NCBI RefSeq assembly: GCF_000195575.1
Contig: NC_015391.1
Location: forward strand, 2,034,363-2,098,362
Source: Carnobacterium sp. 17-4
GTDB taxonomy: Bacteria; Bacillota; Bacilli; Lactobacillales; Carnobacteriaceae
Length of the DNA: 64,000 nt
Reading direction: 5' to 3'
Shown here: positions 1 to 7,835 of the stretch, piece by piece
Layout: every line of letters starts with the position of its first letter
Position numbering within the stretch: the stretch's first letter is position 1
Notes under the pieces: generated by a model
Databases searched by the model: none
Told to the model about the DNA's origin: nothing
What the model saw: the letters and a program-made list of their open reading frames with translations, nothing else
Position numbers and translations under genes: made by a program

Positions 1-1010
1 AGTGGCAAGTCTTTTTGATCAATTTTTAAAGACTGTTTGTTTTCCATTCGAACATTTAAGAAAGCTTTGGCACAGACTAGTTTTAAATCTCGTTGAAATT
101 GTCCAATATTTCCTTCTGGTTGATACAACATAAAGGCTAATAGAGCTTCTCTTTCAATGGTAATTTTTTGGTTAAGGCGTTGCGCTTCCTGTTTCAAAAA
201 ACTGTCTATTAACTCATACCGTTCTTCCACTGTGCGTTCAATTAACTCAGGTAAGGTTATAGCCATTGGGATTCTGCGTGTAAACGTTGACAATAATACA
301 TTAGATTTTTCTGTTGTTGCTCCAATAATCAATACATTTGCGTGATGCGTTTCATTGCTTTCTCCTAGAGGACGATAAATCCCTTTGTCAATAAATGTGA
401 ACAACATTTCTTGACCTTCAGGTGGCAATCGGTGAATTTCATCTAAAAATAAAATACCGTTATCGGCTTGGTGAATAAGACCTGTTCGATCCTGAGTAGC
501 ACCCGTATAAGACCCTTTTTTCACACCAAAAATATGCCCAAAAAGCAATTGTGGATTTTGGGCATAGTCTGCACAGTTATACGTTACAAAAGGAGCATCT
601 TTAGACAATGCTCTCGATTCAATCGCAAATTGATACATACATTCTGCAAATAACGACTTTCCTGTTCCTGTTTGCCCAAAAATAATAGTATGCAACCCGT
701 TGGGTGGATACAAAATAGCCGCTTTTGCTTGTTGCACCATTTCTTTTAAAGAAGCTTCGTAGCCTATTAAGCGAGAAAAAGCGTTCATTTTATAGTATTC
801 TTCTTGCTCATTTTCGCTGATAGCTATTGATTGATACAATACTGGACGTCCAGTTATTTTTTCTATTTGGTTTTCTTTATACAATTCATTTAAGTAACGA
901 CTAACATTTGCACGGTCCAAAGATAAAGCTAAGGCAATATCTTTGGCTGTGACACCTTTATTCATTTCATTTAAATAATCTAATACTAATTTTTTACGGT
1001 TATTTGTCAC
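1..1010 (-). CDS. LevR-type sigma-54-dependent transcriptional activator (5' part only)
   Basis: The gene runs off the left edge, so only the first ~336 residues are seen. It begins at GTG 1010, preceded by GGGAGG four bases upstream. Residues ~1-60 form a winged-helix DNA-binding domain. An AAA+ sigma-54 interaction domain follows, with Walker A GQTGTGKS (~112-119), the sigma-54 contact loop as GSYTGA (~166-171, usual GAFTGA) and Walker B ILFLDEIHRLP (~186-196). An N-terminal winged helix placed before the AAA+ domain is the LevR/ManR layout, in which PRD and EIIA/EIIB domains lie C-terminal; those would be outside the window. Such proteins switch on mannose/fructose-family PTS operons from -24/-12 promoters. 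I saw no sigma-54 promoter in this window, so the target is probably to the left. Confidence 0.88.
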   Translation of the reverse strand, partial: MTNNRKKLVLDYLNEMNKGVTAKDIALALSLDRANVSRYLNELYKENQIEKITGRPVLYQSIAISENEQEEYYKMNAFSRLIGYEASLKEMVQQAKAAILYPPNGLHTIIFGQTGTGKSLFAECMYQFAIESRALSKDAPFVTYNCADYAQNPQLLFGHIFGVKKGSYTGATQDRTGLIHQADNGILFLDEIHRLPPEGQEMLFTFIDKGIYRPLGESNETHHANVLIIGATTEKSNVLLSTFTRRIPMAITLPELIERTVEERYELIDSFLKQEAQRLNQKITIEREALLAFMLYQPEGNIGQFQRDLKLVCAKAFLNVRMENKQSLKIDQKDLP

Positions 1011-1044
1011 TTTTCCTCCCCCTTGCTTTGAGAGTTCTATTCTT

Positions 1045-1761
1045 TTAAAATTTTTGATTCATATCTATAAACGTAAAACTACGTGTATCATAACGATGGC
1101 GACTTCGTGAATGCTCAAAAGGTCGACCATCTTTTAAGTACACGATTTGTTCAACTTCTAATACAGGATCATGAACACCACAATTTAAATATTCTTGATC
1201 GTATTTAGAGGACTTGTCTGCACGAATTTTACGATATGCCCCACTAAAACTTATATTTAATTCATCGTGAAGATATTTATAGATTGAACCTTCAATGATG
1301 TCTTCCGTTAATCCGACTGCCAAATCTGTTGGCATGTAAGTGTGTTCTAGAACATAAGGCTTATCATCAAGGATTCTTAACCTAATTAGATTATACACCG
1401 GCATATTTTTTTCAATCATCAAATGTTCCATGATTTCTTCATTTGGGAATTCAACTGTGAATTTAATTATTTTACTTTCTAACTTATGTCCTTGCATTTG
1501 TTTGGTTAAACCATCGTACTCATTAACAGCAGAATTTTTTTCGTTTAAAGGAGAATTTTTCATCACAAATGTTCCAGAACCACGTTGACGATAAATTAAT
1601 CCTTCCATAGCCAAGATATCTAGTGCTTTTTTTATTGTCATTCTGCTAACTTTAAATTCTTCTGATAGGGTTACTTGATCTGGGATAAGAGATTCCACTT
1701 TATATTCGCCATTTGTAATGCGATTTCTTATTTCATCTGCTATTGCTTCGTACTTTACCAT
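1045..1761 (-). CDS. GntR-family regulator with UTRA effector domain
   Basis: This is a 238-residue repressor of the HutC subfamily. Residues ~1-70 are a winged helix ending in the typical SRMTIKKALDILAMEGLIY and RQRGSGTFV stretches. Residues ~90-235 match a UTRA ligand domain, which binds sugar phosphates or related metabolites. The gene is followed on the same strand by a LevR-type regulator and preceded by a cellobiose-type PTS permease and a GH1 glycosidase. An AGACTAG-type sequence recurs in the promoter regions of this gene, the permease and the glycosidase, so I infer local autoregulation and control of beta-glucoside uptake. The inducer is not known from sequence. Confidence 0.9.
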   Translation of the reverse strand: MVKYEAIADEIRNRITNGEYKVESLIPDQVTLSEEFKVSRMTIKKALDILAMEGLIYRQRGSGTFVMKNSPLNEKNSAVNEYDGLTKQMQGHKLESKIIKFTVEFPNEEIMEHLMIEKNMPVYNLIRLRILDDKPYVLEHTYMPTDLAVGLTEDIIEGSIYKYLHDELNISFSGAYRKIRADKSSKYDQEYLNCGVHDPVLEVEQIVYLKDGRPFEHSRSRHRYDTRSFTFIDMNQKF

Positions 1762-1817
1762 AGTGGTTACCTCCTTGTTCTCACGCTCACAATCATCATA
1801 GCTTAATTAAAATAATA

Positions 1818-1830
1818 AGACTAGCCTTTT
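1818..1830 (-). promoter_or_regulatory. Putative GntR operator, copy 1 (before the GntR gene)
   Basis: Plus-strand AGACTAGCCTTTT. It matches 10 of 13 positions of the TGTCTAGTCTTTT found before the PTS gene and the glycosidase gene. Its place 57 bases before the GntR start fits autoregulation. Function is inferred. Confidence 0.5.
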
Positions 1831-1866
1831 GATAAAAAAAAGACTGTTTCGCTTAAAAATCTATAG

Positions 1867-1900
1867 TAAAAAAGAACCTACCTAAAGAGGCAAGTTCTTC
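1867..1900 (-). terminator. Rho-independent terminator after the cellobiose-type EIIC gene
   Basis: Read on the minus strand, AAGAAC pairs with GTTCTT through a short hairpin (1872-1899), followed by a run of T. It lies 33 bases past the PTS stop codon and separates that unit from the GntR gene. Confidence 0.7.
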
Positions 1901-1932
1901 TTTATTCTTTGCTTTATGCCTTTTATCTATTA

Positions 1933-3213
1933 TTAATCAGCCATAGAAACAATATTTAGATTTACTTTATCAACTAATTTAAGGAATGGGAACCAAATCA
2001 ATCCGATAAGAGCCATATCGATAACTTGAAGTACTCCACCCATTACTGAACTTGTAGCCATAATTCCATTAATAATAACTGGTATTGTCCACGGTACTGT
2101 AACTCCTGTTGGAATTGGGAATATTCCTGTAGACATCATAGCGTAGTTGAATGCTGTTGTTACTAAAGGAGCAAGAATCCAAGGAATAAAGATAGAAGCA
2201 TTTAATACTAACGGCATTCCGAAGATCAATGGTTCATTAACGTTAAAGATTGCAGGTCCTAAAGCTAAGCGACCGATTTCTTTATTTTGTTTGCTCTTCA
2301 TAATGAAGGCTAACAATAATACAACAATTAATGTACTACCAGATCCACCCATACCAACAGTGTAAATTTCCATAAATGGTTTAGTTACAATATGTGGTAA
2401 AGCTTCGCCAGCTTTATAAGCATCAAGGTTTTCTAAAGCTAATGTGTTCCAGATTGGGTCCATTACTGAGTTAACAATAATTTGACCATGTAATCCAAAG
2501 AACCATAAGAATTGCACGAAGAATACGGCAATCAATGTAGCTGGTAATCCACTACCAAGAGCTGTTAAAGGCTGTTGAATAGCTGTATAAACAACATCAT
2601 GTAAGTTTGTATTGAAGAAACCAATAACTGCTGCATTAAGCAACAAGAAAGTTGTTAAAGTAATAATAGCAGGTAACAAGGCTGCAAATGAATTTGCAAC
2701 TGCCGGTGGAACACCGTCAGGCATTTTAATAACAATACCTTTTTTTACAACACGTGTATAGATCTCAGCTGCAACAAATGCTGCGATCATACCGATGAAC
2801 ATCCCTTTTGCACCTAAACGGTCTAAAGACAACACTCCAGTTACTGCTTCGCCTGATTCAGTTACCATTGAGAATGGTGTCAAAATCAAGTAAGAAGCTA
2901 ATGAAACTGCTCCACCGAAGATACCTTCGACATCATATGATTTGCTCAAATAATAACCTATACCAAATGTAACAAAAATGGTCATAATCGACATTGTAGC
3001 ATTTTGTCCATTACCGAACAAGTTCCCTAAAGTACCTTTTGTAGCATCACTGAAAAATGGCAAGTTATTTAATACAACTACAATCGAACCAAACATGGTA
3101 ATTGGAAAAGCAAGCATAAATGCGTCACGTAAAACTTTAAGGTAACGATTTTCGCCTAATTTTCCGGCAATAGGAAGTAATTTTTCACCAAGCATATCAA
3201 TAAATCCATTCAC
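1933..3213 (-). CDS. celB: PTS cellobiose/lactose-family EIIC permease
   Basis: A 426-residue integral membrane protein of the lactose/cellobiose PTS family (LicC/CelB type). It has about ten hydrophobic segments and the conserved region GLHGQIIVNSVMDPIWN near the middle, plus the AIFNVNEPLIFGMPLVLN signature that contacts substrate. It imports a beta-glucoside while EIIB phosphorylates it. No EIIA or EIIB gene accompanies it here, so these must come from elsewhere in the genome. It is monocistronic: a sigma-A promoter with a cre site lies upstream and a terminator follows. The GH1 glycosidase upstream on the same strand is the likely partner enzyme. Confidence 0.92.
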   Translation of the reverse strand: MNGFIDMLGEKLLPIAGKLGENRYLKVLRDAFMLAFPITMFGSIVVVLNNLPFFSDATKGTLGNLFGNGQNATMSIMTIFVTFGIGYYLSKSYDVEGIFGGAVSLASYLILTPFSMVTESGEAVTGVLSLDRLGAKGMFIGMIAAFVAAEIYTRVVKKGIVIKMPDGVPPAVANSFAALLPAIITLTTFLLLNAAVIGFFNTNLHDVVYTAIQQPLTALGSGLPATLIAVFFVQFLWFFGLHGQIIVNSVMDPIWNTLALENLDAYKAGEALPHIVTKPFMEIYTVGMGGSGSTLIVVLLLAFIMKSKQNKEIGRLALGPAIFNVNEPLIFGMPLVLNASIFIPWILAPLVTTAFNYAMMSTGIFPIPTGVTVPWTIPVIINGIMATSSVMGGVLQVIDMALIGLIWFPFLKLVDKVNLNIVSMAD

Positions 3214-3305
3214 TAGTATTCCTCTTTTCTCTTTTTATTCTCTATCAAGTATTATTTAGTATTTCTAACTAAAAAGAGGCCTCTTTTTAGTTTTTATCAA
3301 TTAAT

Positions 3306-3319
3306 TGAAATCGATTACA
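3306..3319 (-). promoter_or_regulatory. cre site (CcpA) in the celB leader
   Basis: TGAAATCGATTACA matches the Bacillus cre consensus TGWNANCGNTNWCA at every defined position. It sits just downstream of the celB -10 element, the usual position for carbon catabolite repression by blocking transcription. Confidence 0.75.
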
Positions 3320-3324
3320 TATAA

Positions 3325-3353
3325 ATAATATCATTTTAATTTTTATATGTCTA
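3325..3353 (-). promoter_or_regulatory. Sigma-A promoter of celB with overlapping operator
   Basis: Minus strand TAGACA, 17-base spacer, TATTAT. The -35 box is part of the sequence TGTCTAGTCTTTT (plus strand, 3348-3360) that recurs before the GH1 gene, so a repressor bound there would cover the -35. Confidence 0.65.
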
Positions 3354-3382
3354 GTCTTTTATTTAAAAAAACTAAACTTATT

Positions 3383-3420
3383 AAAAAAAGCATAATTCCC
3401 TTTTGGGAATTATGCTTTTT
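3383..3420 (-). terminator. Terminator after the GH1 gene (bidirectional hairpin)
   Basis: A perfect inverted repeat, AAAAAGCATAATTCCC paired with GGGAATTATGCTTTTT, lies 11 bases past the GH1 stop. It ends that transcript before the celB promoter. Confidence 0.85.
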
Positions 3421-3430
3421 AATAAGTTGA

Positions 3431-4822
3431 TTAGTCAAAACCGTTAGCGTCGGATACGTCTTTAAACCAACGTCCACTCTTCTTAACCGTTCTTTTCCCT
3501 TCATTTTCAATATCAACGGCTATAAATCCATATCGGTTTTTATAAGCATTTGTCCATGACCAGTTATCCATACATGTCCACATATGGTAACCTTTTACAT
3601 TGCTGCCTTCTTGAATCGCTTGATGCATATATGTTAGATGATCTTTTACAAACTCAATACGGTAATCATCTTCTATACTTCCATCAGGGTTAATATAAGC
3701 TTCTTCTCCTTCTACACCCATTCCATTTTCAGAGATGTAACAACGAATATTGCCATAGTTTTCTCTTAAGTTCGTTAGAATATCATAGACTCCTTTTTCG
3801 TAAATCTCCCATCCGCGGTATGGATTCATTTTACGATCAGGTTTGATGTAATTGTCAAAATAGTCATCTGGCATAGGACCATCAGCTAGTTTTTCTGAGG
3901 ATTCTTTCGCTTTGATTCGACGAGGTTGGTAGTAATTAACACCTAACAAATCAACCGTATTATTTTTGATTATTTCTAAATCGCCTTCTTCAATCACTGG
4001 TAAATGATCAATTTCTTTTAATAATTCAACTAAGTCTGCTGGGAATTCCCCTTTAACTGAAGGATCTAAAAATGAACGATTAAAGAATGCATCTGCAAGT
4101 TGTGCTGCTTTTACATCTTCAGGATTTGTTTCATCTCTAGGATAACTTGGTGTCAAGTTTAGGATGATCCCAATTTCACCATCTAATTTCATTTCATGAT
4201 AAACTTTAATCGCTTTAGCACTTGAAAGCACTTCATGATAAGCAACTTGAACAGCTTTTTTCATATTCACTTCATTTGGATAATGGAATTGATATAAGTA
4301 TCCACCTTCAACCGGTACAATAGGTTCATTATGTGTAAACCATTTTTTAACTCGATCACCAAATAACTCAAAACATTTTTCAGCAAATTCTACATAAGCA
4401 TCCACTGTTTCTCTATTTAACCAACCGCCTTTTTCTTGTAATTTCATAGGCATATCAAAGTGGTATAAGTTAATAAAAGGTTCAATATCGTTTGCAAGCA
4501 ATTCATTGATTACATCATTATAAAATTCAACAGCTTTTTGATTGACTTCTCCTGTGCCATTCGGAATTAAACGGCTCCATTGAATAGAAGTTCTAAATGT
4601 TGTATGTCCTGTTTCTTTCATAAGTTGAATATCTTCTTTATATTTTTCATAAAAGTAAGAAGTTTTCTCTGGTCCTACTTGGTTAAAGAATTTTTCTGGT
4701 TCTTCACGGTACCAATGATCCCAAATATTATCCCCTTTGTTATCGCCTTCAAAAACGCCTTCTGTTTGCGGTCCACTAGCTGCAGATCCCCACCAGAACC
4801 CTTCTGGAAATTCATACTTCAT
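3431..4822 (-). CDS. GH1 family glycosidase, probable 6-phospho-beta-glucosidase
   Basis: A 463-residue (beta/alpha)8 retaining glycosidase. The acid/base Glu is in FTHNEP (~E166) and the nucleophile Glu in ISENGMG (~E365). I start it at ATG 4822, which has GGAGTG upstream; a longer frame to 4852 would have that ribosome site inside it. Near the C-terminus, DNWSWTNAYKNRYGF has Ser where non-phospho GH1 enzymes have Glu, which favours a phosphorylated substrate. The Lys that binds phosphate in LacG-type enzymes is one position early, so specificity is not certain. It would split the phosphorylated disaccharide imported by the PTS. Its promoter has the same putative operator as celB. Confidence 0.9.
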   Translation of the reverse strand: MKYEFPEGFWWGSAASGPQTEGVFEGDNKGDNIWDHWYREEPEKFFNQVGPEKTSYFYEKYKEDIQLMKETGHTTFRTSIQWSRLIPNGTGEVNQKAVEFYNDVINELLANDIEPFINLYHFDMPMKLQEKGGWLNRETVDAYVEFAEKCFELFGDRVKKWFTHNEPIVPVEGGYLYQFHYPNEVNMKKAVQVAYHEVLSSAKAIKVYHEMKLDGEIGIILNLTPSYPRDETNPEDVKAAQLADAFFNRSFLDPSVKGEFPADLVELLKEIDHLPVIEEGDLEIIKNNTVDLLGVNYYQPRRIKAKESSEKLADGPMPDDYFDNYIKPDRKMNPYRGWEIYEKGVYDILTNLRENYGNIRCYISENGMGVEGEEAYINPDGSIEDDYRIEFVKDHLTYMHQAIQEGSNVKGYHMWTCMDNWSWTNAYKNRYGFIAVDIENEGKRTVKKSGRWFKDVSDANGFD

Positions 4823-4864
4823 TATATTAAACACTCCTTTTTTTATCTTCACAACCAGACTAAT

Positions 4865-4877
4865 TGTCTAGTCTTTT
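4865..4877 (-). promoter_or_regulatory. Putative GntR operator, copy 3 (before the GH1 gene)
   Basis: Plus-strand TGTCTAGTCTTTT is identical to the copy over the celB -35 box. Here it lies inside a wider inverted repeat, AGACTA-N6-TAGTCT, placed just downstream of the -10 box, a position suited to repression. Confidence 0.6.
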
Positions 4878-4887
4878 GCATAAAACA

Positions 4888-4916
4888 AGTATACATTTAT
4901 AAACGGAATATTACAA
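4888..4916 (-). promoter_or_regulatory. Sigma-A promoter of the GH1 gene
   Basis: Minus strand TTGTAA, 17-base spacer, TATACT, about 65 bases before the start codon. The putative GntR operator follows the -10. Confidence 0.75.
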
Positions 4917-4918
4917 GA

Positions 4919-4932
4919 TGTTAGCGCTATAT
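4919..4932 (-). promoter_or_regulatory. Possible cre site upstream of the GH1 promoter
   Basis: TGTTAGCGCTATAT agrees with 12 of 14 positions of the cre consensus, with an AGCGCT core. It abuts the -35 from upstream, an unusual place for repression, so this is a weak call. Confidence 0.35.
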
Positions 4933-4941
4933 TTTAAAAAT

Positions 4942-4980
4942 AAAAAAAAGAGAATACCCATTAAGGCTATTCTCTCTTTT
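4942..4980 (-). terminator. Terminator after the HisK-like gene
   Basis: Minus strand GAGAATAGCC and GGTATTCTC pair around a short loop, followed by a run of eight T. It lies just past the stop at 4989. Confidence 0.8.
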
Positions 4981-4988
4981 TATACCCA

Positions 4989-5783
4989 CTAGAAATAAAT
5001 TTTACTCGGAATTCTTTTTTTAAAGACAGTTATCCCTTCAAATCCAATTTCTTTTGCCATCTCAATAGCTGTTTCTTGATTTGACCCTACTGTTTCTGAG
5101 AAATGTGAATCAGAGCCTATCGTTAAAATCGTTCCCCCTAATGAATGATACAATCGTAAAACATCCATTGAAGGTAACGTTTCATTTAATGCTTTTTTTG
5201 CTAATCCAGATGTGTTGATTTCAATCCCAATACCACGTTCAATTGCTTTACGTACTATTTTTTCGATAATAGGTTTGTAGGTAATAAAATCATAATTGCC
5301 CACTGACTCTACTGCATAACGCTTAATTAGGTCTAAATGTGCAATCACATCAATATCAGCGTCAGCAACCATTGTATAAACCTCTTCGAAATACTGTTGA
5401 TAGATTTCTTCCTTCGTTTTATTTAGCATAAACGTACGTAATTTTTCTTCTTTGATATTATGAACTGAACCCATAATAAAATCGAATTCTAAGTACGCTA
5501 AAGCCTCTTCGTATTCTTCTTTCATCAAATGTGGTTCGCATAATTCAATTCCAGCTTTAACTACTAATTGCGTCCCAAATAATTCACGACACTCTTCTAG
5601 CTGAGAAAAATAGCGGTTAAAATTCATATGACCATACGTTGGGGCTTTAGGGTTTACGGAAAAATGCTCAGTAAAACAAATTTCATCTAATCCTATTTTT
5701 ATAGCTTGTTCACACACTTCATTCATTTGTGCTTGAGAATCAAATGAGTTATCCGTGTGGTGATGGTAATCTGCAAGATACAT
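4989..5783 (-). CDS. hisK: PHP-family histidinol-phosphatase (HisK/HisJ type)
   Basis: A 264-residue PHP-domain phosphoesterase. The first metal-binding motif is YHHHTDNSFDS (residues ~5-15); further His/Glu ligands appear in FTEHF, MGSVHN, IAHLDLI and GSDSHF. In histidine synthesis such enzymes remove phosphate from L-histidinol phosphate, but no other his gene is nearby, so another phosphoester substrate is possible. The start has AAGGAGTGG upstream. It is a single-gene unit with its own terminator. A ~206-bp structured repeat lies directly upstream, ending 42 bases before the ATG, and may form part of its leader. Confidence 0.85.
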   Translation of the reverse strand: MYLADYHHHTDNSFDSQAQMNEVCEQAIKIGLDEICFTEHFSVNPKAPTYGHMNFNRYFSQLEECRELFGTQLVVKAGIELCEPHLMKEEYEEALAYLEFDFIMGSVHNIKEEKLRTFMLNKTKEEIYQQYFEEVYTMVADADIDVIAHLDLIKRYAVESVGNYDFITYKPIIEKIVRKAIERGIGIEINTSGLAKKALNETLPSMDVLRLYHSLGGTILTIGSDSHFSETVGSNQETAIEMAKEIGFEGITVFKKRIPSKIYF

Positions 5784-5824
5784 AACCTTCCACTCCTTAA
5801 TCTACTCTAAACAACTGTACTATC

Positions 5825-6030
5825 CAAATGGTGTTAGTAGTTCAAAAAAAAATTTCTTATGGAATGACAGGATTGCTTGTGTAGAACCATGGCACCGCCT
5901 TAAGCCTGTTGTCTTAAGGATTTCAAGCCTCAAAAAAAACGTAATCGCTAAAGCGCTAACGCTCTTTAATTAATATTGAATGCAAACATGATTACAAGCA
6001 ATCCTTATTCCTCCAAAAATTTCAACTAAG
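5825..6030 (-). repeat. ~206-bp dispersed structured repeat, copy A
   Basis: This occupies most of the 372-base gap between hisK and the EIIC gene. It aligns along its whole length with 57409-57621: shared blocks include CAAATGGTGTT, TGGAATGA, TTTCAAG/GGCTCAAA, CTAACRC, CATTGAAT-like and AAGCAATSC, and TTCANSTAAG at the far end. Its ends pair: GGATTGCTTG near one end is exactly complementary to CAAGCAATCC near the other, with GGAAT/ATTCC outside it. An inner hairpin is CCTTAAG/CTTAAGG. It has no ORF of note. It could be a MITE-like element or an RNA leader. Confidence 0.75.
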
Positions 6031-6073
6031 CTTATTTATTCTTCTATTATCAATACTAAAAAATTATAGAACC

Positions 6074-6113
6074 TAAAAAATAAGATAATCCGATTGAATG
6101 GATTACCTTATCT
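6074..6113 (-). terminator. Terminator after the ascorbate-type PTS operon
   Basis: Minus strand GATAAGGTAATCC pairs over 13 positions with GGATTATCTTATT, followed by T residues. It lies 43 bases past the EIIC stop. Confidence 0.85.
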
Positions 6114-6155
6114 AGTTTAATACAGAACCATTTACTTTTCTCTTTTTTTTTCGAA

Positions 6156-7508
6156 TTAACTTTGTTTAGTTTCTACTTTAGCTGTTTTCTTTTTAAAAGG
6201 TATTGCCATTAATGCAAGAATAACAACCAGACTCACAACGATAGCGATTGGTCCTGCATAGTTGGCTAGTGTTCCAAAGAATAAGCCACTAACACCAAAA
6301 TCTGCATCAGAGAAGGTTGTACTTGCAAAACCTAAATCTCCTAGTACAGGCATCAATAACAATGGTAAGAATGAAACAATTACGCCATTAACAAATGAAC
6401 CTGCTATAGATCCTTTGATTCCGCCTGTAGTGTTTCCGAATACTCCAGCGGCAGCTCCTGTAAAGAAATGAGGAACTACTCCTGGTAAAATAACTGTACT
6501 TCCTACAGCCAACATGATAGCTAAACTAACGATCCCTCCTAAAAAGCTAGAGAAGAAACCAATCAATACAGCATTGGGAGCAAAAGTAAAAATAATAGGA
6601 ACATCAAGCGCTGGTTTAGCATTTGGAACTAATTTTGTAGAAATCCCTTTAAATGCTGGTACAATTTCTGCTAGAACTAAACGAACACCAGCTAAGATTA
6701 CAAATACTCCAGCTGCAAAGTTACCTGCTTGTATTAGTGAAAATACTAAGAAATTTGTTCCGCCACTAAGTTCTGCTTCAATAAATTCAGGTCCAGCAAA
6801 GATAGCAACGATAAAGTACATGACGATCATCGTAATCGCGATACTTACTGTACTATCACGTAAGAACCCTAACCCTTTTGGAAAATTGATATTCTCAGTA
6901 GAATGTTCTTTATCCTTTTTAAAAATTCTTCCAACATAGCCACTTAATGCATAACCTACTGCACTAAAATGTCCTAGTGCTACATTATCATTTCCTGTTA
7001 ATTCACGCATAAATGGTTGAACGATAGCTGGCGATAAAGTCATAATGATACCTAATGCTACAGAACCCGCAATAATTAATGGAATTGTATTAAATCCAGC
7101 TACAGCCATTATTACAGCTAACATACAAGCCATATATAGGGTATGATGTCCTGTTAAAAAGATGTATTTGAATCTAGTAAATCGTGCAATTAGGATATTA
7201 GCAACCATCCCGAAAAACATGATTAAAGCAGTATTCGTTCCATATTCAGTTAATGCTAATGCGACAATTGCTTCGTTATTTGGAACGACTCCTGCAATAT
7301 TAAAAGCTTCTTGGAACATTAAACCAAATGGTGCCAAAGACGTTTCTAATATTCCTGCACCTGCTTGTATAACTAAGAACCCAACAAATGTTTTAACTGT
7401 GCCCTTTATAACATCTGACGTTTTTTTCTTTTGAACCAAGAGACCTACAAGCGCAATAAAAGCAACTAAAATGGAAGGTGCACTTAAAACATCAATTAGA
7501 GTATTCAT
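6156..7508 (-). CDS. ulaA: PTS ascorbate-family EIIC permease (UlaA/SgaT)
   Basis: A 450-residue membrane protein with about eleven hydrophobic segments, matching the UlaA/SgaT family in length and in stretches such as IQAGAGILETSLAPFG and FTGHHTLYMACML. In the family it moves L-ascorbate or a related acid inward for phosphorylation by EIIB. It is the last gene of a three-gene unit (regulator, EIIB, EIIC) with 45 bases between EIIB and EIIC and a terminator after it. No ascorbate-degradation genes (ulaG, ulaD, ulaE) lie alongside, so the substrate may differ. Confidence 0.9.
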   Translation of the reverse strand: MNTLIDVLSAPSILVAFIALVGLLVQKKKTSDVIKGTVKTFVGFLVIQAGAGILETSLAPFGLMFQEAFNIAGVVPNNEAIVALALTEYGTNTALIMFFGMVANILIARFTRFKYIFLTGHHTLYMACMLAVIMAVAGFNTIPLIIAGSVALGIIMTLSPAIVQPFMRELTGNDNVALGHFSAVGYALSGYVGRIFKKDKEHSTENINFPKGLGFLRDSTVSIAITMIVMYFIVAIFAGPEFIEAELSGGTNFLVFSLIQAGNFAAGVFVILAGVRLVLAEIVPAFKGISTKLVPNAKPALDVPIIFTFAPNAVLIGFFSSFLGGIVSLAIMLAVGSTVILPGVVPHFFTGAAAGVFGNTTGGIKGSIAGSFVNGVIVSFLPLLLMPVLGDLGFASTTFSDADFGVSGLFFGTLANYAGPIAIVVSLVVILALMAIPFKKKTAKVETKQS

Positions 7509-7553
7509 ATTTTTTATCTCCTATTCATTTATTAATTTCTCTTGCACAACTTC

Positions 7554-7835
7554 TTAAAGCACACCTTTTTCTTCAAGTGCTTTTTTTACTTTTTCTCTTA
7601 ATTCATCAATATCAATGATACTGTCCAAAATAACAATATTTCCTAACTGTTCTCCACCTTCAGCAATATCTTTAGCTAAGAAAAAGATATCTGCATCTCC
7701 TGGTTGTGCAGAACTTAAGTCAGAATGTGAAACCTCTACATCTGTAACGCCTAATTCGCCTAATACTTGATTAATGTTCATTTCCACCATAAAACTTGTT
7801 CCTAATCCTTGGCCACAAACTGCTAAAATTTTCAT
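7554..7835 (-). CDS. ulaB: PTS ascorbate-family EIIB (UlaB/SgaB)
   Basis: A 93-residue cytoplasmic EIIB protein. The phosphocysteine loop is at the N-terminus, VCGQGLGTS with Cys7. It passes phosphate from EIIA to the sugar held in the EIIC. The start codon shares one base with the stop of the preceding regulator gene (TAATG), so translation is probably coupled. No free EIIA gene is present; the EIIA domain of that regulator is the only candidate donor in the cluster. Confidence 0.9.
   Translation of the reverse strand: MKILAVCGQGLGTSFMVEMNINQVLGELGVTDVEVSHSDLSSAQPGDADIFFLAKDIAEGGEQLGNIVILDSIIDIDELREKVKKALEEKGVL

Noticed and set aside
5847-5900. Sigma-54 promoter (TGGCAC near 5890)
   Set aside because: No TTGC box at the needed distance on either strand.
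5825-6030. 6S RNA or tmRNA as identity of the repeat
   Set aside because: Length and an outer stem are vaguely like 6S RNA, but two divergent copies, inner paired hairpins and no recognisable conserved bubble or tag sequence argue against it.
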